A DNA stretch of 64,000 nucleotides from assembly GCF_022605725.1 (NCBI RefSeq), contig NC_065561.1:18638256-18702255 (forward strand), given 5' to 3'. Made by a program: the position numbers and the translations under genes. Shown piece after piece: positions 22,546 to 34,745 of the stretch; position 1 is the first letter of the stretch, and each line of letters begins with the position of its first letter. Below the pieces are notes generated by a model. It ran no database searches and was not told the origin of the DNA. It saw only the letters and a list, made by a program, of their open reading frames with translations. This stretch comes from Anthonomus grandis grandis (taxonomy: Eukaryota > Arthropoda > Insecta > Coleoptera > Curculionidae).

Positions 22546-24640
22546 TTTTATGTAAAAAAAAATCTCGAAAACCAAGGCTCGCTTATACGTAAATAGTTAT
22601 TAATCAATTGATAACTAACTTTTGTAACTTAATTTTTTTTCTAATTAAAAAGTTTCTTTTCTACCTTTAAAACCGTTGTACAAACAATAATTCTAATTTC
22701 TGGGATTATATTATATATAACCCAATACAACGTTTTCCAAACGGTTTCTGCACGGTTTCGAAACTTCGAAATCCAAAAGTTTCACCCTAGACCTCTGGGG
22801 AAAACTGACGGGATTGGCGTATGTACGTAAGCTAAACTTTAAAGTGAGTTCGGTTCAACTTTGGTATTTTAAAGTTCCACAACCGCGGGTTTTCGGTGAA
22901 AGTTTTGATTCGGTTTTATATATATAATGGAGTGGATTTTGCAGGGTTAAAATTTAATCGAAAGTGAAACTATATTAATTAAAACATAAAAAATATATCG
23001 AATAATTCAAGGTATATGGACAAATACACAATAATTCTAGATTCATTATTAACACTACAATAAAAAAACATAATAATAATTTCCTTGTAATAATTTTTCT
23101 TACTATATATATTGAATTAAACTGATGACTGATTGAAAAACACAAAGGTGTTATTGCGAATTTTTGATCGAAATATTATAGAGACTTTACTGTAATTATT
23201 TTTGGACATATAGGATAATCCTTACCCTATATAGCTAAAAACACTTGACTATTATTAGTCTAAAAAAATGTATTCCCAAACAATTATTATTCATATTAGC
23301 AGATGTTTTGAGTTTCACATAATCGATTTTTGTGGCCATCAAACCGCAGATTGCGTAAGAGTTCTTAGAACATGCCCACCTCTTTTTTTTTCCTTTGCTA
23401 TTTCTTTGTGTTGAATAGGATAGAACGCATAGATCTATAAGGACCTTGGCCTTTACTTCCCGCCGGCCAAATTCACTCGTATTAAAACCGATTGGGAGAT
23501 TTTTGTTGTTGCAGTGCAGGAGGAATAATTTATTAAGAGAAAATCATCTTTTAAAGCAAACAAAGACCATGTAGAAAGTTCTAGATGCTAGAGCTTATTA
23601 TATGAGGACAATGTTATTTCTAAATTAAAGGTAAAACAACGAACAATTAATGTTGCACTATTCATTTACCACAATAATTGTTTGTCGATGAATCTAATGC
23701 TAAACAAACTAGAAACATTTAAACTCTTAAGTCAAAATTTTTTCCAAGACTTTTGATATATTAAGGACTTAATATACTGGGTTGGTAAACGAACGTCTTT
23801 TATGGAAGGTATTTTAATACACCCAAGAAGGAAATTTGCCAGGTCAGTATAGAGATTTCATGTATTGCTGCTAGACAATTAAAGATAGAATTTTCTTGTC
23901 CTATTTTTATAAAAAAAAATTAACCCATAATCGTTAATTAAATGTAGAACAAAGCTACTTCGATTTTCATATTTTGTGGTAATTTCCGATGATCAAGTTC
24001 TAAGTACATTACCAAAATATTTTACTTCAAGTAATCACTATGTGCCTATACAAGGTAGGCAACACACGAATAGAGGAACTAGCAAGGATCCAAAATTGTT
24101 TATTGCCATAAAGTAATTCAATTAATTTTAAAAAATATATATTTTAAGGATGCAATAAGCTACGTTAGTTTAAAAAATAATGGTTATTATAAATGCACAT
24201 TTTATTAAAAAAAAGTTTTTTAGTCATCGAGTCATGGTTTTTAAGTCAAAAGAGCAACGACGAGGGTGCAAATTTTGGACTAATAAATATCGAGCTTTGT
24301 AATTCTAATACGTCGACGCTTACCAATGAATAATTATTCAATTTTTTTAAATAAATATTTAAGTTATTCATAAATCGAAGTCTTTCTTTTTGCACATCGA
24401 CAGTCATATTCTTCAAATGCCTAAATGCAATGTAGGCAACACAAAATATGTACTCCTTACGTAACAGAGGGACCAACGAGGTAAAACATTTTGCACTATT
24501 TGTTTATAAAAAAAACACTTTTTTCTATGAACGTCTAAAGTATATTAAAATTTAAATTATTTAAAAAAAAAATTAATTTATTTAAATTATTAATTCAGTT
24601 TTGACGATAATTATTTTTAAATTATTTGCAGTTTTTTTTT
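22546..24640. other. Unassigned AT-rich DNA
   Basis: No gene was recognised. A moderately GC-rich stretch lies at 22780-22900. Two related passages near 24050 and 24425 share GTAGGCAACACA, suggesting an old local duplication. The passage 23776-23870 resembles the short element at 25840-25973. Confidence 0.45.
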
Positions 24641-25640
24641 TTGATAAATTCAGGTTGTCAGGTTATTAAATTATAACAAAATTAATATTTAAAATATTTA
24701 TATTATATAATTTTAAATTTTTATAATTCTTTGAAGAGAGAATGAAAGAGAGTCCAACTCAACTGTTTGTAAGAATTTTTTTATTTATTCAAGGTCGTTG
24801 AGTGCATTCAACCATATGACAAAGAGAGAAGATGAGTGAGTAAATGAGTCTAACTCAAATGCTTGCAAGTATCTTTCCTTATTTATTCCAAACAGTTGAG
24901 TATATTTAACCATGTGGCAGAGAGAGAAAGCAGAATGAATAAGAGAGTCCAACTTAACTGCCTGTAATAATTTTTTATTTATTCCAGGCAGAATACATCT
25001 TTTTATAGGCCAATATTTTAATGAAATAATGACCATTGGTGCGTATTTTATTATTTAAAATATTGTATAACCGTAATTTAAAATAAACTTAAGACATAAT
25101 TATTGAATTGATTTTAGTGACTCTCAGGTTATTAAATTATAACAAAATTAATATTTAAAATATTTTTTTAAATTATATAAGCCCAACACTATGCCAGGCA
25201 GGCAATGTATCATAAATCAAAGAATTTTTTAAAATTTATTCCAGACAGTTGAGTGTATTCAACCATATGATAGAGAGAGAAAGAAGAGACCAACTCAACT
25301 GGTTGTAAGAATGTTTCAATTTATTCCAAACAGTTAAGTGTATTTAACCATGTGGAAGAGAGAAAAAGAAAAATGAATAAGAGAGTCCAAGTTAACTGCC
25401 TGTAATAATTTTTTATTTATTCCAGGTAGTTGAAAGAGAGAGGAGGAGTAAGTCAGAAAGTCTAACTCAAATGCTTGGAACAGTCTTTCTTTATTTATTC
25501 CAGAGAGTTGAGTCTATTCAACCATACGACTGAGAGAGAAAGAAGAGTAAATAATATAGTCCATGACAACTGCTTGTAAGAATTTTTTATTTATTCTATA
25601 GGCAGTTGAGTGCATATAACCAAATGAGAGAGAGAAAGAG
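24630..25640. repeat. ~100-bp tandem repeats with GAGA tracts and CCAGGCAGTTGA motif
   Basis: Units of about 90-110 bases read GAGAGTCCAACTCAACTG, a TTTTTTATTTATTC run, CCAGGCAGTTGAGT or a decayed form, TTCAACCATATGA, and then GAGAGAGAAAGA. A higher-order duplication is visible too: CTCAGGTTATTAAATTATAA at about 25123 repeats a passage near 24656, so an AT-rich spacer and its array were copied together. Confidence 0.8.
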
Positions 25641-25690
25641 AGCAGCTTCTTGAAGCTATATAAGTACGATACTGCGGAGACAAACAATCA
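25628..25690 (+). promoter_or_regulatory. GAGA tract, heat-shock-element-like site and TATA box
   Basis: GAGAGAGAAAGAGAG (25628-25642) is followed by CTTCTTGAAG (25647-25656), which is a two-unit heat-shock element (TTCnnGAA), and at once by TATATAAG (25657-25664). A start site is expected around 25687. The order GAGA, HSE, TATA is that of dipteran heat-shock promoters. No open frame follows, and the GAGA tract belongs to the preceding tandem array, so function is doubtful. Confidence 0.35.
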
Positions 25691-25839
25691 AGCAGAAAGC
25701 AAAATAAAAAAAATATATATATAATTATAAAATGATGCATAGTATCACAATATAATGAATAAAAAAAATCAAAATTTTATATAATTTGATCATATTAATT
25801 AATAAATTTTCCAAGTATCTCGACGTACTAAGGAGCTGT

Positions 25840-25973
25840 TATACCGGATTGGTCAACGAAGGTGTTGAGTGCACAAATCAATGTGATAACTTAGACTGAT
25901 GTTCTCTCTTTCTGTTGCATATTAATGCTTGAGTATTTTGGTACTCAAGAGAGAAATTTGCTAGACCGGTATA
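25840..25973. mobile_element. Short MITE-like element
   Basis: TATACCGGATTGGTCAA at 25840 and the inverse of TATACCGGTCTAGCAAA ending at 25973 form imperfect terminal inverted repeats around about 100 bases. Related passages occur near 23776-23870 and 46480-46565 (shared TTCTCTCTTT and ACCCAAGA phrases), so it is a dispersed family. Confidence 0.5.
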
Positions 25974-26548
25974 GAAATACAATAAAGAAAGCAAATGTGT
26001 TGATGTAGGTGTATATTGGTCCTGAAAGCAGAGGGAGGGATAAGCCAAAGTGAAATCTGTGACATTTTAACGATAGGGATAAGTTAATAAATATTTTTCT
26101 AATATAGCACTCATATATAATTAATTCAGAAAAAAAACAAAACTATTTGTAATTTTATCATATAATAAGTTGAATTGATAAAAATGAGGTCATCATTTAT
26201 CTCACCGCGGTATACGCGAATAATAAAATTATTATTTGCAATATCTGAAGTGGGATTTTATAAATTAGATTTTTCGTAAAATCTCACGTTAATAATAACA
26301 AAATACAAAACATTAATTGAAAAAAAAAAACAAATTTACCATCGGTGTGTTGTTTGACAATATTTTATAATAACTTACAGTATCGTACTTAAAATTTGAG
26401 AATTAAAATAAGATATATATTGTTGGGTTGGCTCAGTTTAGTCCTACTAGTCTTGAGTAATGTAATTAGGGTTCACGTGATACGTATCTGTATAATTTTT
26501 GGTTAAAATCAGGGTGTGAAACGTATTTTTTTTTGTAGCTACATTTTT
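25974..26548. other. AT-rich DNA, nothing recognised
   Basis: No gene or clear repeat. If the pogo-like element has a left terminal repeat it should lie in or near this interval; I could not identify it. Confidence 0.4.
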
Positions 26549-28227
26549 TTAGACCAACATTTTAGCGACATAGTGGATGTTATTTTCAAATTTCACTAAT
26601 ACAAATCTCAAGTCTTCTAAAATTGCAGTTGTTTCGGTAATTGCAGTAATCGTGTCATCTTTCTGTTCCTCCATCATATGATATTGGAGATCAGCTAAGG
26701 TTAATTCATCATCCGAAGTCCGCGAACTATATCTCTGAACTTTCAGATTCCGTTTCTGATTCACTCTCACTTATCTTTTTCTTTTTACTTTGTATGTCCT
26801 TTTTATACTCATTCTTGTCTAAAACTTTCGATATATTTCGCTTTACTTTTGTCACTGTCTTAATATTCGGGATTTTATTTTTTCTGTTTTGTAAGGAAGC
26901 TCTTTTATTTCCGGCGTGCTGGTTAAAATAACACTTTTCTTCGATTTGAATTTTTCCTGAGCGTAGCCTTTGGGAATCCTCGAAACGACGGAGTAAAGGA
27001 ACTCTCTGATGTCGACGCTATTTCAAACGTTGAGTTTTCCTCATCTAGTCCACATTCCCTAATTTTCGTTGCACTAAATAAATCAGCGCTGCAATGCTCG
27101 TTGACGATATATCATTAATAATGGTAGCTTGTATTACCACCATTCCTTTTTATGTATCGTCGTTTTCTAAATCATCTTTTTATCAGCTTCCATAAAAAAT
27201 ATTGTGGCAGAGAGATTGTAGATTTGAAACCGTTTATAATATTTTCAGGAGTCATAGATTTTGAGTAAGCTATACCAACACATTCTGCAATTTGGTATAA
27301 TGTTATAGGAACTCCAGGATGGTTAAGAAGCCACGAATCAATTGCACATTTTTGAAAGAATTAATAGATAGAATTTTCATATATTAATAGACATGGATTT
27401 TCTTTGGTAGTAGAAGTATGCTTAATAAAATGATATATTACTTGGGTGAAAAGGTCTGCGGTCATCCAGCCACTTGGATTGATTAGTCCCAACAATCCTG
27501 GCGGTGCTTCATTTAACATGAGGTTATTAAATTTTTTACGTGGGAAAATAATTGCTGGCGGTAGAAATGTATCATCTCCTTGAATTATTGCACAAGTAGT
27601 AGCTAGTAGTCCTCTTTCGGCACTTGTGCACTGGTTTAACTGCTTAACCCCTTTTTGTGCTACTATTTTAAGAGGCTCATCTAAATTATATATTCGGATA
27701 TCTGATGGGTGTTTTTTATATATTTGCTCGAAATGTGAAAAAAATCGTTTAACATTAGGTTTCGTAAAAGAAGTAAGCCTCGATAGAGAGCAAGCTTCGG
27801 GCCTTCTAATGCTTAAGGATAAATTTCTCCTTATAAAAGCCCGTAACCAATCTTTGCTTGCGCACTTATTAGTTTTCCAAGATTTTGGCATAGTAATATT
27901 GTTTTTAGCAGCCATTTCGGGCGCTAATGGTCTAAATTTTAGGGTATTTAATCCGCATGCCATTCTGCTGTAGGTCTTAATGTAATCACACATAATCTTT
28001 TCCTGCTCTGAGGTAAATACTAATCCAACAGCATAATTTGGCTCCATCTTGGCTTTAGGGTCATTTTTCTCTTTCATCACATATCGCCTTAATGTGCTAA
28101 AGTTAATGTCAAACAGCTCTGCAGCAACGCGAAGTGAAGTTCTATTTCTTTTCACCTCTTGGACGGCTGCCGTCATTTGTTCGCTTGTAAATTTCGCTCT
28201 TGTTCGTTCTTTTTTCTTTCTTACCAT
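26549..28227 (-). pseudogene. Pogo/Tigger-like transposase
   Basis: The long part (28227-27361, 288 codons) starts MVRKKKERTRAKFT, with a psq-type helix-turn-helix (SLRVAAELFDINFSTLRRYV). A CENP-B-type region (KDWLRAFIRRNLSLSIRRPE) follows. Next is the DDE core: YNLDE with the first Asp, TSAERGLLATTCAIIQGDDT, FLPPAIIFPRKKF and PSGWMTADLF. The stretch after NLDE lacks about nine residues, and the second catalytic Asp box (normally LLILDNH) reads LLIYENS. Past a break, 27355-27170 reads KCAIDSWLLNHPGVPITLYQ, still family-like. 26770-26549 holds the C-terminal motif FVLVKFENNIHYVAKML. Such transposases bind the terminal repeats and cut at TA. This copy is inactive. Confidence 0.85.
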
Positions 28228-28479
28228 GGTATACCTGCAATAAAAAAAAACGACAGTATAGAATGATCATAATGGTACACAATGAAACACGTATCATTGT
28301 GTACTACACCGAGAAAATTGTCTAGTAACCATTAATAAAAACTAGGAACTTAAGTAAAATACCAACTTAAACTTTGGTTTCGTTAACTTCGATGATCTAG
28401 TTAATGATATAAAAATAAAAAGTAATACTTACTGGTTTCCTTGTAATCATTAACACATATTGTATATACTTTAATGGCT

Positions 28480-28705
28480 ACTAGTTATGATTACTTGATA
28501 TTTAGTAAGGCTGACTAAGATATTTGGTAACCTTTAATAAGCGCCATATATCCTGTCAGATTCTGGTCGTGGTTACCTGATTATTAGTAGAGCTAACTAA
28601 GCTATCTAATAATCATTACTACCACTTCCTGCAGACCACCAGACTGGTTACCAAATCTTTAGTAGTACTAACTAGCCATATAGTAATGGTTACTATAATT
28701 ATTAT
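28480..28705. repeat. Subterminal ~79-bp repeats
   Basis: Three units with TTTAGTARNRCTRACTA and GGTTAC/GTAATCATTAC phrases start near 28483, 28563 and 28641. Subterminal repeats of this sort usually bind transposase in DNA transposons. Confidence 0.6.
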
Positions 28706-31631
28706 AATGGTAATATTAGATTTCTAGGTATGCTGACATTGTAATCAAATCAATTTTAATAAAGTATTTAGTTGAATTGGCTTCATAATCACAGTAACTC
28801 TTAGCCATTACAATACAAACTACAGATACAAACTAAAAATCTTTTCCAAATTTCAATGCCAATGATTTGATGAAGAATTCTAGTGAAGAAATATGCAAAA
28901 AAGTTTCATTCTTCAAAAAATATGACATATACCTATATTAAGTACACTTTCTTTTTGGAGATACAAGGTTTTAATTTCTTTTAAATATCGACTTGTTCAT
29001 AAAGCACAATAGTGGGAACAAAAGTATTAAAATACACATTTAAAAAAAGAACTTTTTATTTTTAATTATTCAGTAACAAATTAATTAATTGTTTTTTACT
29101 AATTAATGTATACACTGTTAAAACATGAAATAAATAATAATCCAAATATTCTTTTACATATACCTGATATGGTAAGAAAATACTAGTATATATACTATAC
29201 TTATTAAGTTGGAATTCTTTAATTTCATGTATTATTTAAGAAACCCATTTAAAACAAATATAACAACAAAATACAAATTATTACAAAATATAAAGAAGAA
29301 TAAATTGTTTTTGCTGATCAGTACGTCAAGTAAGTCTTATTATTCCTGCTAATTGCACATAAAGCATCAAAAATGGCTAATTGATCAAACAACAACAACT
29401 CTCTTCCTCACTACATTTAATTTCAAAAGAAAACAAATGCTCATGAAATTTTGAAAGAACTATATTAATACAAACAAAACATATTTCTTCCAGCTCAATA
29501 ATCAAAATAAATTTAATTTACTTAAATGTGATTCCTCTCAATTCCTCAACTGCAATAATATCATTCTTAAAATAACTTACGTGAAATAACGTGAAATACC
29601 TTACTTTGAATAGTTACAAGTTTAACTGATATTACTTTGCTAAACAATTTTTGCACTTATGCCATATTTCTCACAAAATTCTGTGAATACAAATTTTTTA
29701 AAGATGTTCATAGAGTTATTAAGTAATACTTAACATAAGTGACAGCATTTTGAATGTCTCTACGACAAGAAGAATTTTGTGCATACAACTTTGTTATGAA
29801 TGAAACATTTTTGCTTATTAATGATAGCTTAAATTCTTTTAAAAAATCAGTATGTCAATATTATGATAATTCCCAATTAGCTGATCTTTAAACCTATTTT
29901 TTTTGGTTACTTAAACTGCCCACACTTGAACTGAAATGTTGAGGTTCATGAATCTTTAAATGTTTCTTAAAACTTTGTTGGCTTGTGAAATGTCTAATGC
30001 AACTATTTTCTTTAAAATATCTATAATTTTTTTGTTTATTATAAACAATAGATAAATAGGTAAAAAGGGCACTAAGTTTTGAAAAAGATGAGCTGGAGAT
30101 GAAGCAAACTGGCATTATTATTTGTTAAATTAGTCTAGAAAAAAACCAAAAAGTTTATTCTTCTTTAGGTTTGTACCAACCATTATAGTTGTAAGTAATA
30201 TTTTATGTTTCCTATAGCACCCTCAGATGGGTTTTTGCTTTCGGATTTTAAATTAAATAGTATCTGATGAATAAAAATCCAGATATGTTTACTTTCCGCA
30301 GGATAGTCAATATCCATAGAATTAAAAAGCTAAAATAATAACTCAAGAGTCCTTAGAGCTATATCAACTTTGTACCTCAACCACAATGTAAAAATCTTCC
30401 TTCCCTGCACCACATACAACTACTGCAAGGGGCTGTAATATTTTTCCATAGCGTTTCAGTTTTTCTTGCCTTTGTTTGATGTATTGCTCTAATTCATTGA
30501 AATTCTGAAATGATAAAACTGCTTTAATGAAATAAATCCATGATTCGACATAAATTATTACTGTTTTTAATAAAGGGTTATACATCTAATATCTACAGGA
30601 ATCAATAATTCATCAAGTATTATCTGTAAATATTTTCTCAAGCACTGGTATTATAAAAAAGAGAGCCCTGACCAAGGGATTTCATTTTTAGGGATGGAGT
30701 GCATATGAACCATCTCAAAAAAAGTAAAATCTAAAATCCTACTAATTTCATTAGTCAACTTATAAGTCATTTAATTTGACCCAAAAATAAATAAGAAATA
30801 TTGAAATTTTTTAATCGTTTTTTTTTCGTAATTGCATTTTAAAACATTTTTGCAAATGGCATGAATATTTCACTGAGGTAAGTAATGGTAAAGTTTAACT
30901 AACATGTGGGATTACATGATGGTAAAGAAGAAAATTTCTAAGAGTTCTGATCTAGATGACCTCCAGTGCAAACCTGTTCTCGAACTTTTCACATTTACAG
31001 TTCGAAAAAGATATGGTAACAAAGTGATTTGTTGGAATGCTGGATCTAGAATTAATGAAGAATAATTAGCATACTTAAGGTTATAATGGAATGAAAAAAT
31101 TTTAAAGTAATTTTATAAAGCTATTTTTTATGGTGTCCATAAAAAATTAATCAATTTCTTGTAATATTATGGGTTTAGTAATAATAAAGAGAGTGGACTT
31201 GGCAAAGCCCACTCTCTTTATTTTTACTTAGATTAGAGGTTTCATTGGATTAATTACAAACTAGCAACACCTGGAATATCTCTGTTAATGTAAGTAATTA
31301 GAGCTGAAAAACTTAGGATTTTGTTTTAAAATTTACTTTAAAATTTATAAAATGAAGAAAAAGTAATATTTTATGGGAATAACATTTTTCTTTAATGAAT
31401 TCCTAGTAAATAGATACCTAAATATATTATCTATCTGAGGCAGCCATACACATTTCTTTCAGTTGTGGTCATTAGAAAGCATAATTTCATAAATAACTGG
31501 GTACTATAAAAATGGTTACCTACCTCGAAAAGCTTGGAAAAAATCTTGCAGCCTCCAGGCCTTATGACTGCGCGGGAAATATAAAATTTGCATGATTGCA
31601 TGGACTCACTATTAGGATTTAGTTACTGTTA
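28706..31631. other. AT-rich interior of the 5.9 kb element
   Basis: Short open frames (for example 29894-30115 and 30364-30585 on the minus strand) encode nothing I recognise. The only clear structure is the hairpin at 31183-31222. Confidence 0.45.
31183..31222. repeat. 17-bp hairpin with tetraloop
   Basis: AATAAAGAGAGTGG (31183-31196) pairs with CCACTCTCTTTATT (31209-31222). After one A/C mismatch, CTT pairs with AAG around the loop GGCA. The stem is 17 of 18 bp over only 40 bases and stands out from its surroundings. Confidence 0.85.
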
Positions 31632-33911
31632 AAGTCCAGTTCAGAGATCTATTAGAATCTTTGATGTGTTGCAGATGCCGCACTAATTAGTCCGTGCGCC
31701 TATGTCATATTTATTGTCGCATGATATACATGTTTAATTGGCAAAATTTTATATTGTCTATCTATGAAATCATTTTAAATATACGTAAAACCCCATGTTT
31801 TATATTATTTTTTATTTTTCTTTCGAAAATGTTAATTTTTAGAAAGAAAATAATATCACAAGAAAATAATATAAAAAAAATTGACCGCGGACTAAAATCC
31901 AAGCATCTTACAAAATATTTTAAACACTTCTAGCACTCACAAACTTGTCACCTCTTTTTAGTCAGTCTATTAAACAAAGATAAAACACCTGCATTCTGGC
32001 GATTCCTACTTTAGGTTGTGCAAGTGATTGTGTATCTCTCTCTATCCCACTGATTTTAAGAATTACGGGGCAGTACCCAAATAAATTTTTGGGCAGTTTT
32101 TGTATTACTTTCGGCGTGTTTTTAAAGAGATCTTTAAGGATGGGTCTTATCTGGATTACCTTTAATAGTTAGGAGATGTGAGGTTATTATTTGATGTGTT
32201 TTGCCGGTTATGCTTTTTACACGTTTATGAAAGTAAAGAATTTAGAATTTGGCCTGTATTCGTCTAAATTTTTCGCAATTTTTACTGTGAGGAAGTGTGT
32301 TTTTTTTATTTGTGTTTGTGGATTTGTTTAGGTATTATACCTAAAGACCTTAAAATGTTTCGACCCTGGGAAAATAAGCAGGAAAATTTGGCAAATAAAG
32401 AGGAAAGTGTTTGTGCGGGCTTATGAAGACCGTGGGTGTACAAGAAAGACAATAACATTTGTGATAAAAACAATAAGAGTGATCTGGACAGTGATTTAGA
32501 CTTACATAGTTCTGATAGTTCATTTTCTAGTGTTGAGGAAGCAAAAAGAAGCAAGGGAAGTAGAAGCTACAGAGGAAATCAAGCAGTTTTAAAACGTAAT
32601 TGTTTAAGTAAAGACGCCAAACAAATTTATCTAAATATCTTTAACAATCTAAGGACTGATCCTTAGTTCACAAATGATTGTAGTGCTTTGCAAAAAACAG
32701 CGTTTTTAACAGGGGTTACCTATAGTACAATATGCCTGTAAAAAAAGGATTAAAGACAGAATAAAAAGGAAAGATGCAGGACAATCAAAGGAACTTGACA
32801 CGGATGTTGCCAAATTGCTAAGGAAAGGTGTGTATTTTGTATATAAAATACACAATACATAAAACAATGAGGTTCTGACCATAAAGACACCTTATCAGCA
32901 AGGGACAAACATTTCTCAGTCTCAACCTTGCGGAGATACCTGATATAACTTGGATTTAAGCTTAAGATGGTTAACAAAAGAGCTGCTGTAATGGAATTGT
33001 CAGGTGGTGTATAGAATATTTGAGGAAAATTAAAAAATTTTGGGAGGAAGAAAGATCCATATATTATTTAGCCGAAACATGCTATGACACATTTATGATT
33101 GATGTATGATTTCCATTCTCTGGGAAAAAGTCCCTTTTACCATATTTTTTTTAATTAAACAAATTTAAAATTTCGTTCTTTACAGCTTACTGCCCCTGTT
33201 TGTCCTTCAGCGGCACAATAAAGTATATATAATGTAATGCTTTAGTATCCATATGCTGATGTGCGAGATAAAGTTGGAATCTATGGCGGCAACAGAGAAA
33301 CAAGTCCTTCCTTAATGGAAGAAACTGCTAAAGAACAATGGCAAAAAACAGAATTTAGAAAATTGTATTAACTTGCCTTAATCCACAGAATAAATGGGTC
33401 TAAGTAAATTCGTATCACCTATTCTCTTATCACTTGTTATATAGCACTGATGGCGCTAAAAACTAAACTTATTAAATTAAAATTTTTCGTTAAACTTATT
33501 TTACGTACTTAAATCTTATATTTAAATTAAATATTATCCTGCTATCAACTATCCTGAATTTCTAACTTAATAAAAGTAATCCCAAAAATAAATTTTTAAA
33601 TACAAATAAATTTTAAGGCCGGACCTGTGCAACTTTTCACGCTTGAGTGGCTGTGACTAAGGTTAGGCGTTTAACAAAATAGTGCGTGTAGTCAAATTTT
33701 ATGAATCAAATGTATAAATTCTTAAAAAAATGCTCAAAACATTTATTTATTTAATTAAATGATTAAATATCGCTTAGAATATTACTTTATGACTCTTTCC
33801 ACATAAAATTTTGCGATTTAAACATGCATGTCATGTGACAATACAAGCAACACCGGCACACGGACTATTCGCGGTACATCAAAGATTCTAATAGATCTCT
33901 GAACTGAACTA
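31632..33911. mobile_element. Tc1/mariner-type element with 36-bp terminal inverted repeats
   Basis: The first 36 bases (starting AAGTCCAGTTCAGAG) match the inverse of the last 36 (TAGTTCAGTTCAGAG and on) at 34 positions. TA lies on each outer side (31630-31631 and 33912-33913). A further shared phrase AGTCCGTGYGCC follows the repeat at both ends. The 2.28 kb interior has a decayed transposase on the plus strand. The element sits wholly inside the 28307-34206 element, so it arrived later. Confidence 0.85.
32420..33105 (+). pseudogene. Tc1/mariner (IS630-like, DETW-type) transposase
   Basis: An acidic N-terminal part (32436-32663, with SDLDSDLDLHSSDSSFSSV and LSKDAKQIYLNIFNNLR) leads into ALQKTAFLTGVTYSTI, a helix-turn-helix (32681-32738). 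After breaks come DTLSARDKHFSVSTLRRYLI, LGFKLKMVNKRAAVMEL (32890-33000) and SIYYLAETCYDTFMIDV (33053-33105). The last is the degenerate first catalytic box, normally YLDETWYDTH, here with Asp replaced by Ala. Stops and frameshifts separate the parts, and the second half of the DDE domain is not recognisable before the right repeat. It is therefore a dead, internally deleted gene. It lies centrally in the element, in the sense expected for its own transposase. Confidence 0.7.
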
Positions 33912-33919
33912 TACTAGAT

Positions 33920-34636
33920 ATTTTAGTAAGTTTTACTACGTAATTTGTGCGTTATAACTAAGTTTGCATATAGAATTGCTTAACATGACTTTACTGTAAC
34001 CATTACTAGGAACCTAGTTAATTTTATAAATTTACTAATAAAATGGTTGGGTTAACTTACATACCGTGTAACCAGTAATAAATAACGTTTAACTAGACCA
34101 GCTTCGTTATTGTTACACAAGAATTTGGTTAGGGCTGCGTGTAAAGTGGTTATACCAACTAGAATACCTTTAACTAAAGTTTGTAGTAAGGCCATTTTTC
34201 TCAGTGTACCTGCGTGTGTTTCAATGTGTACTACCACATGCTTTAAATTTCAATTCAATGTAAATGTGAAACCTGAATTGGCCTCAATATTTATAGGTTA
34301 AAGCTTATACATAACAAGAAGCAAAATGACATATTAATAAAAACTAAATCTATTTATTTGAAGGTAAGATACCTTTCTATGTTCGATCCTCTTTTCAATA
34401 TTTATCCACAAGAAAACAGAAAACGCTTCGTAAAATCAAAGTATATAGATTTCAACTGTTAGACTGTGGTAAAATCTTTGTTGGTCGGCATACGAAAACT
34501 AACTAATGGTGGCTGATGCAATACTGTATGGGTCGTTCGCGACAGCGCTAGTGAAATTGTGGCGGCAAATTTAAACGAGTTAATAGCAGTGTTTCATTGT
34601 GTACTATGTGTCAATGTGTACCACTCTCCTCTACTA
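33920..34636. other. Right subterminal part of nested elements
   Basis: Phrases such as GTAACCATTACTAGGAACC (33997) echo the left subterminal repeats of the 5.9 kb element. Beyond 34207 the sequence is probably the 5' region of the pogo-like element. No gene was recognised. Confidence 0.45.
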
Positions 34637-34733
34637 TAAAGCCCAGTGCCCTACTAGCGCGATCAGAGACAGATTCCACCTGATCCATAAAGGTTAATTT
34701 AGGGTCAAAGAGTGCACCTAAATCCTAAATGGA
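34637..34733 (-). pseudogene. Older LINE RT scrap
   Basis: The minus strand reads DLGALFDPKLTFMDQVESVS and then DRASRALGFI. This matches 'dLGvlfDpkLtFs.Hi......A.k.LGFi' from the region after the RT palm in Jockey/RTE-like LINEs. It abuts the 3' tail of the next LINE, which differs in sequence, so that LINE seems to have inserted beside or into it. No other part is visible on the far side of the younger LINE. Confidence 0.65.
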
Positions 34734-34745
34734 TTCACACACTGT

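Larger units (their letters stand above)
28307..34206. mobile_element. TA-flanked DNA element with CACYGAGAAAAWTG ends
   Basis: CACCGAGAAAATTG at 28307 and the inverse of CACTGAGAAAAATG ending at 34206 are each flanked by TA. Subterminal repeats with GGTTAC and CTAACTA phrases follow the left end, and related phrases lie near the right. Removing it would join two GTACACAATG-bearing flanks of the pogo-like element. A separate Tc1/mariner-type element sits inside. Apart from that no transposase was recognised, so it looks non-autonomous. Confidence 0.55.
26549..34630 (-). mobile_element. Pogo/Tigger-like element (inferred extent), hosting two nested elements
   Basis: The minus-strand transposase pseudogene marks the element. 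Upstream of its start, short GTACACAATG-type repeats lie at 28274-28303 (a palindrome, GTACACAATGA and its inverse). They recur beyond the inserted 5.9 kb element at 34223-34232 and 34587-34614, suggesting that one 5' region was split by the insertion. The right end is guessed at GGTACACATTGACACA, inverse of about 34599-34614, just before the next LINE scrap. The left end was not found. Confidence 0.45.
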
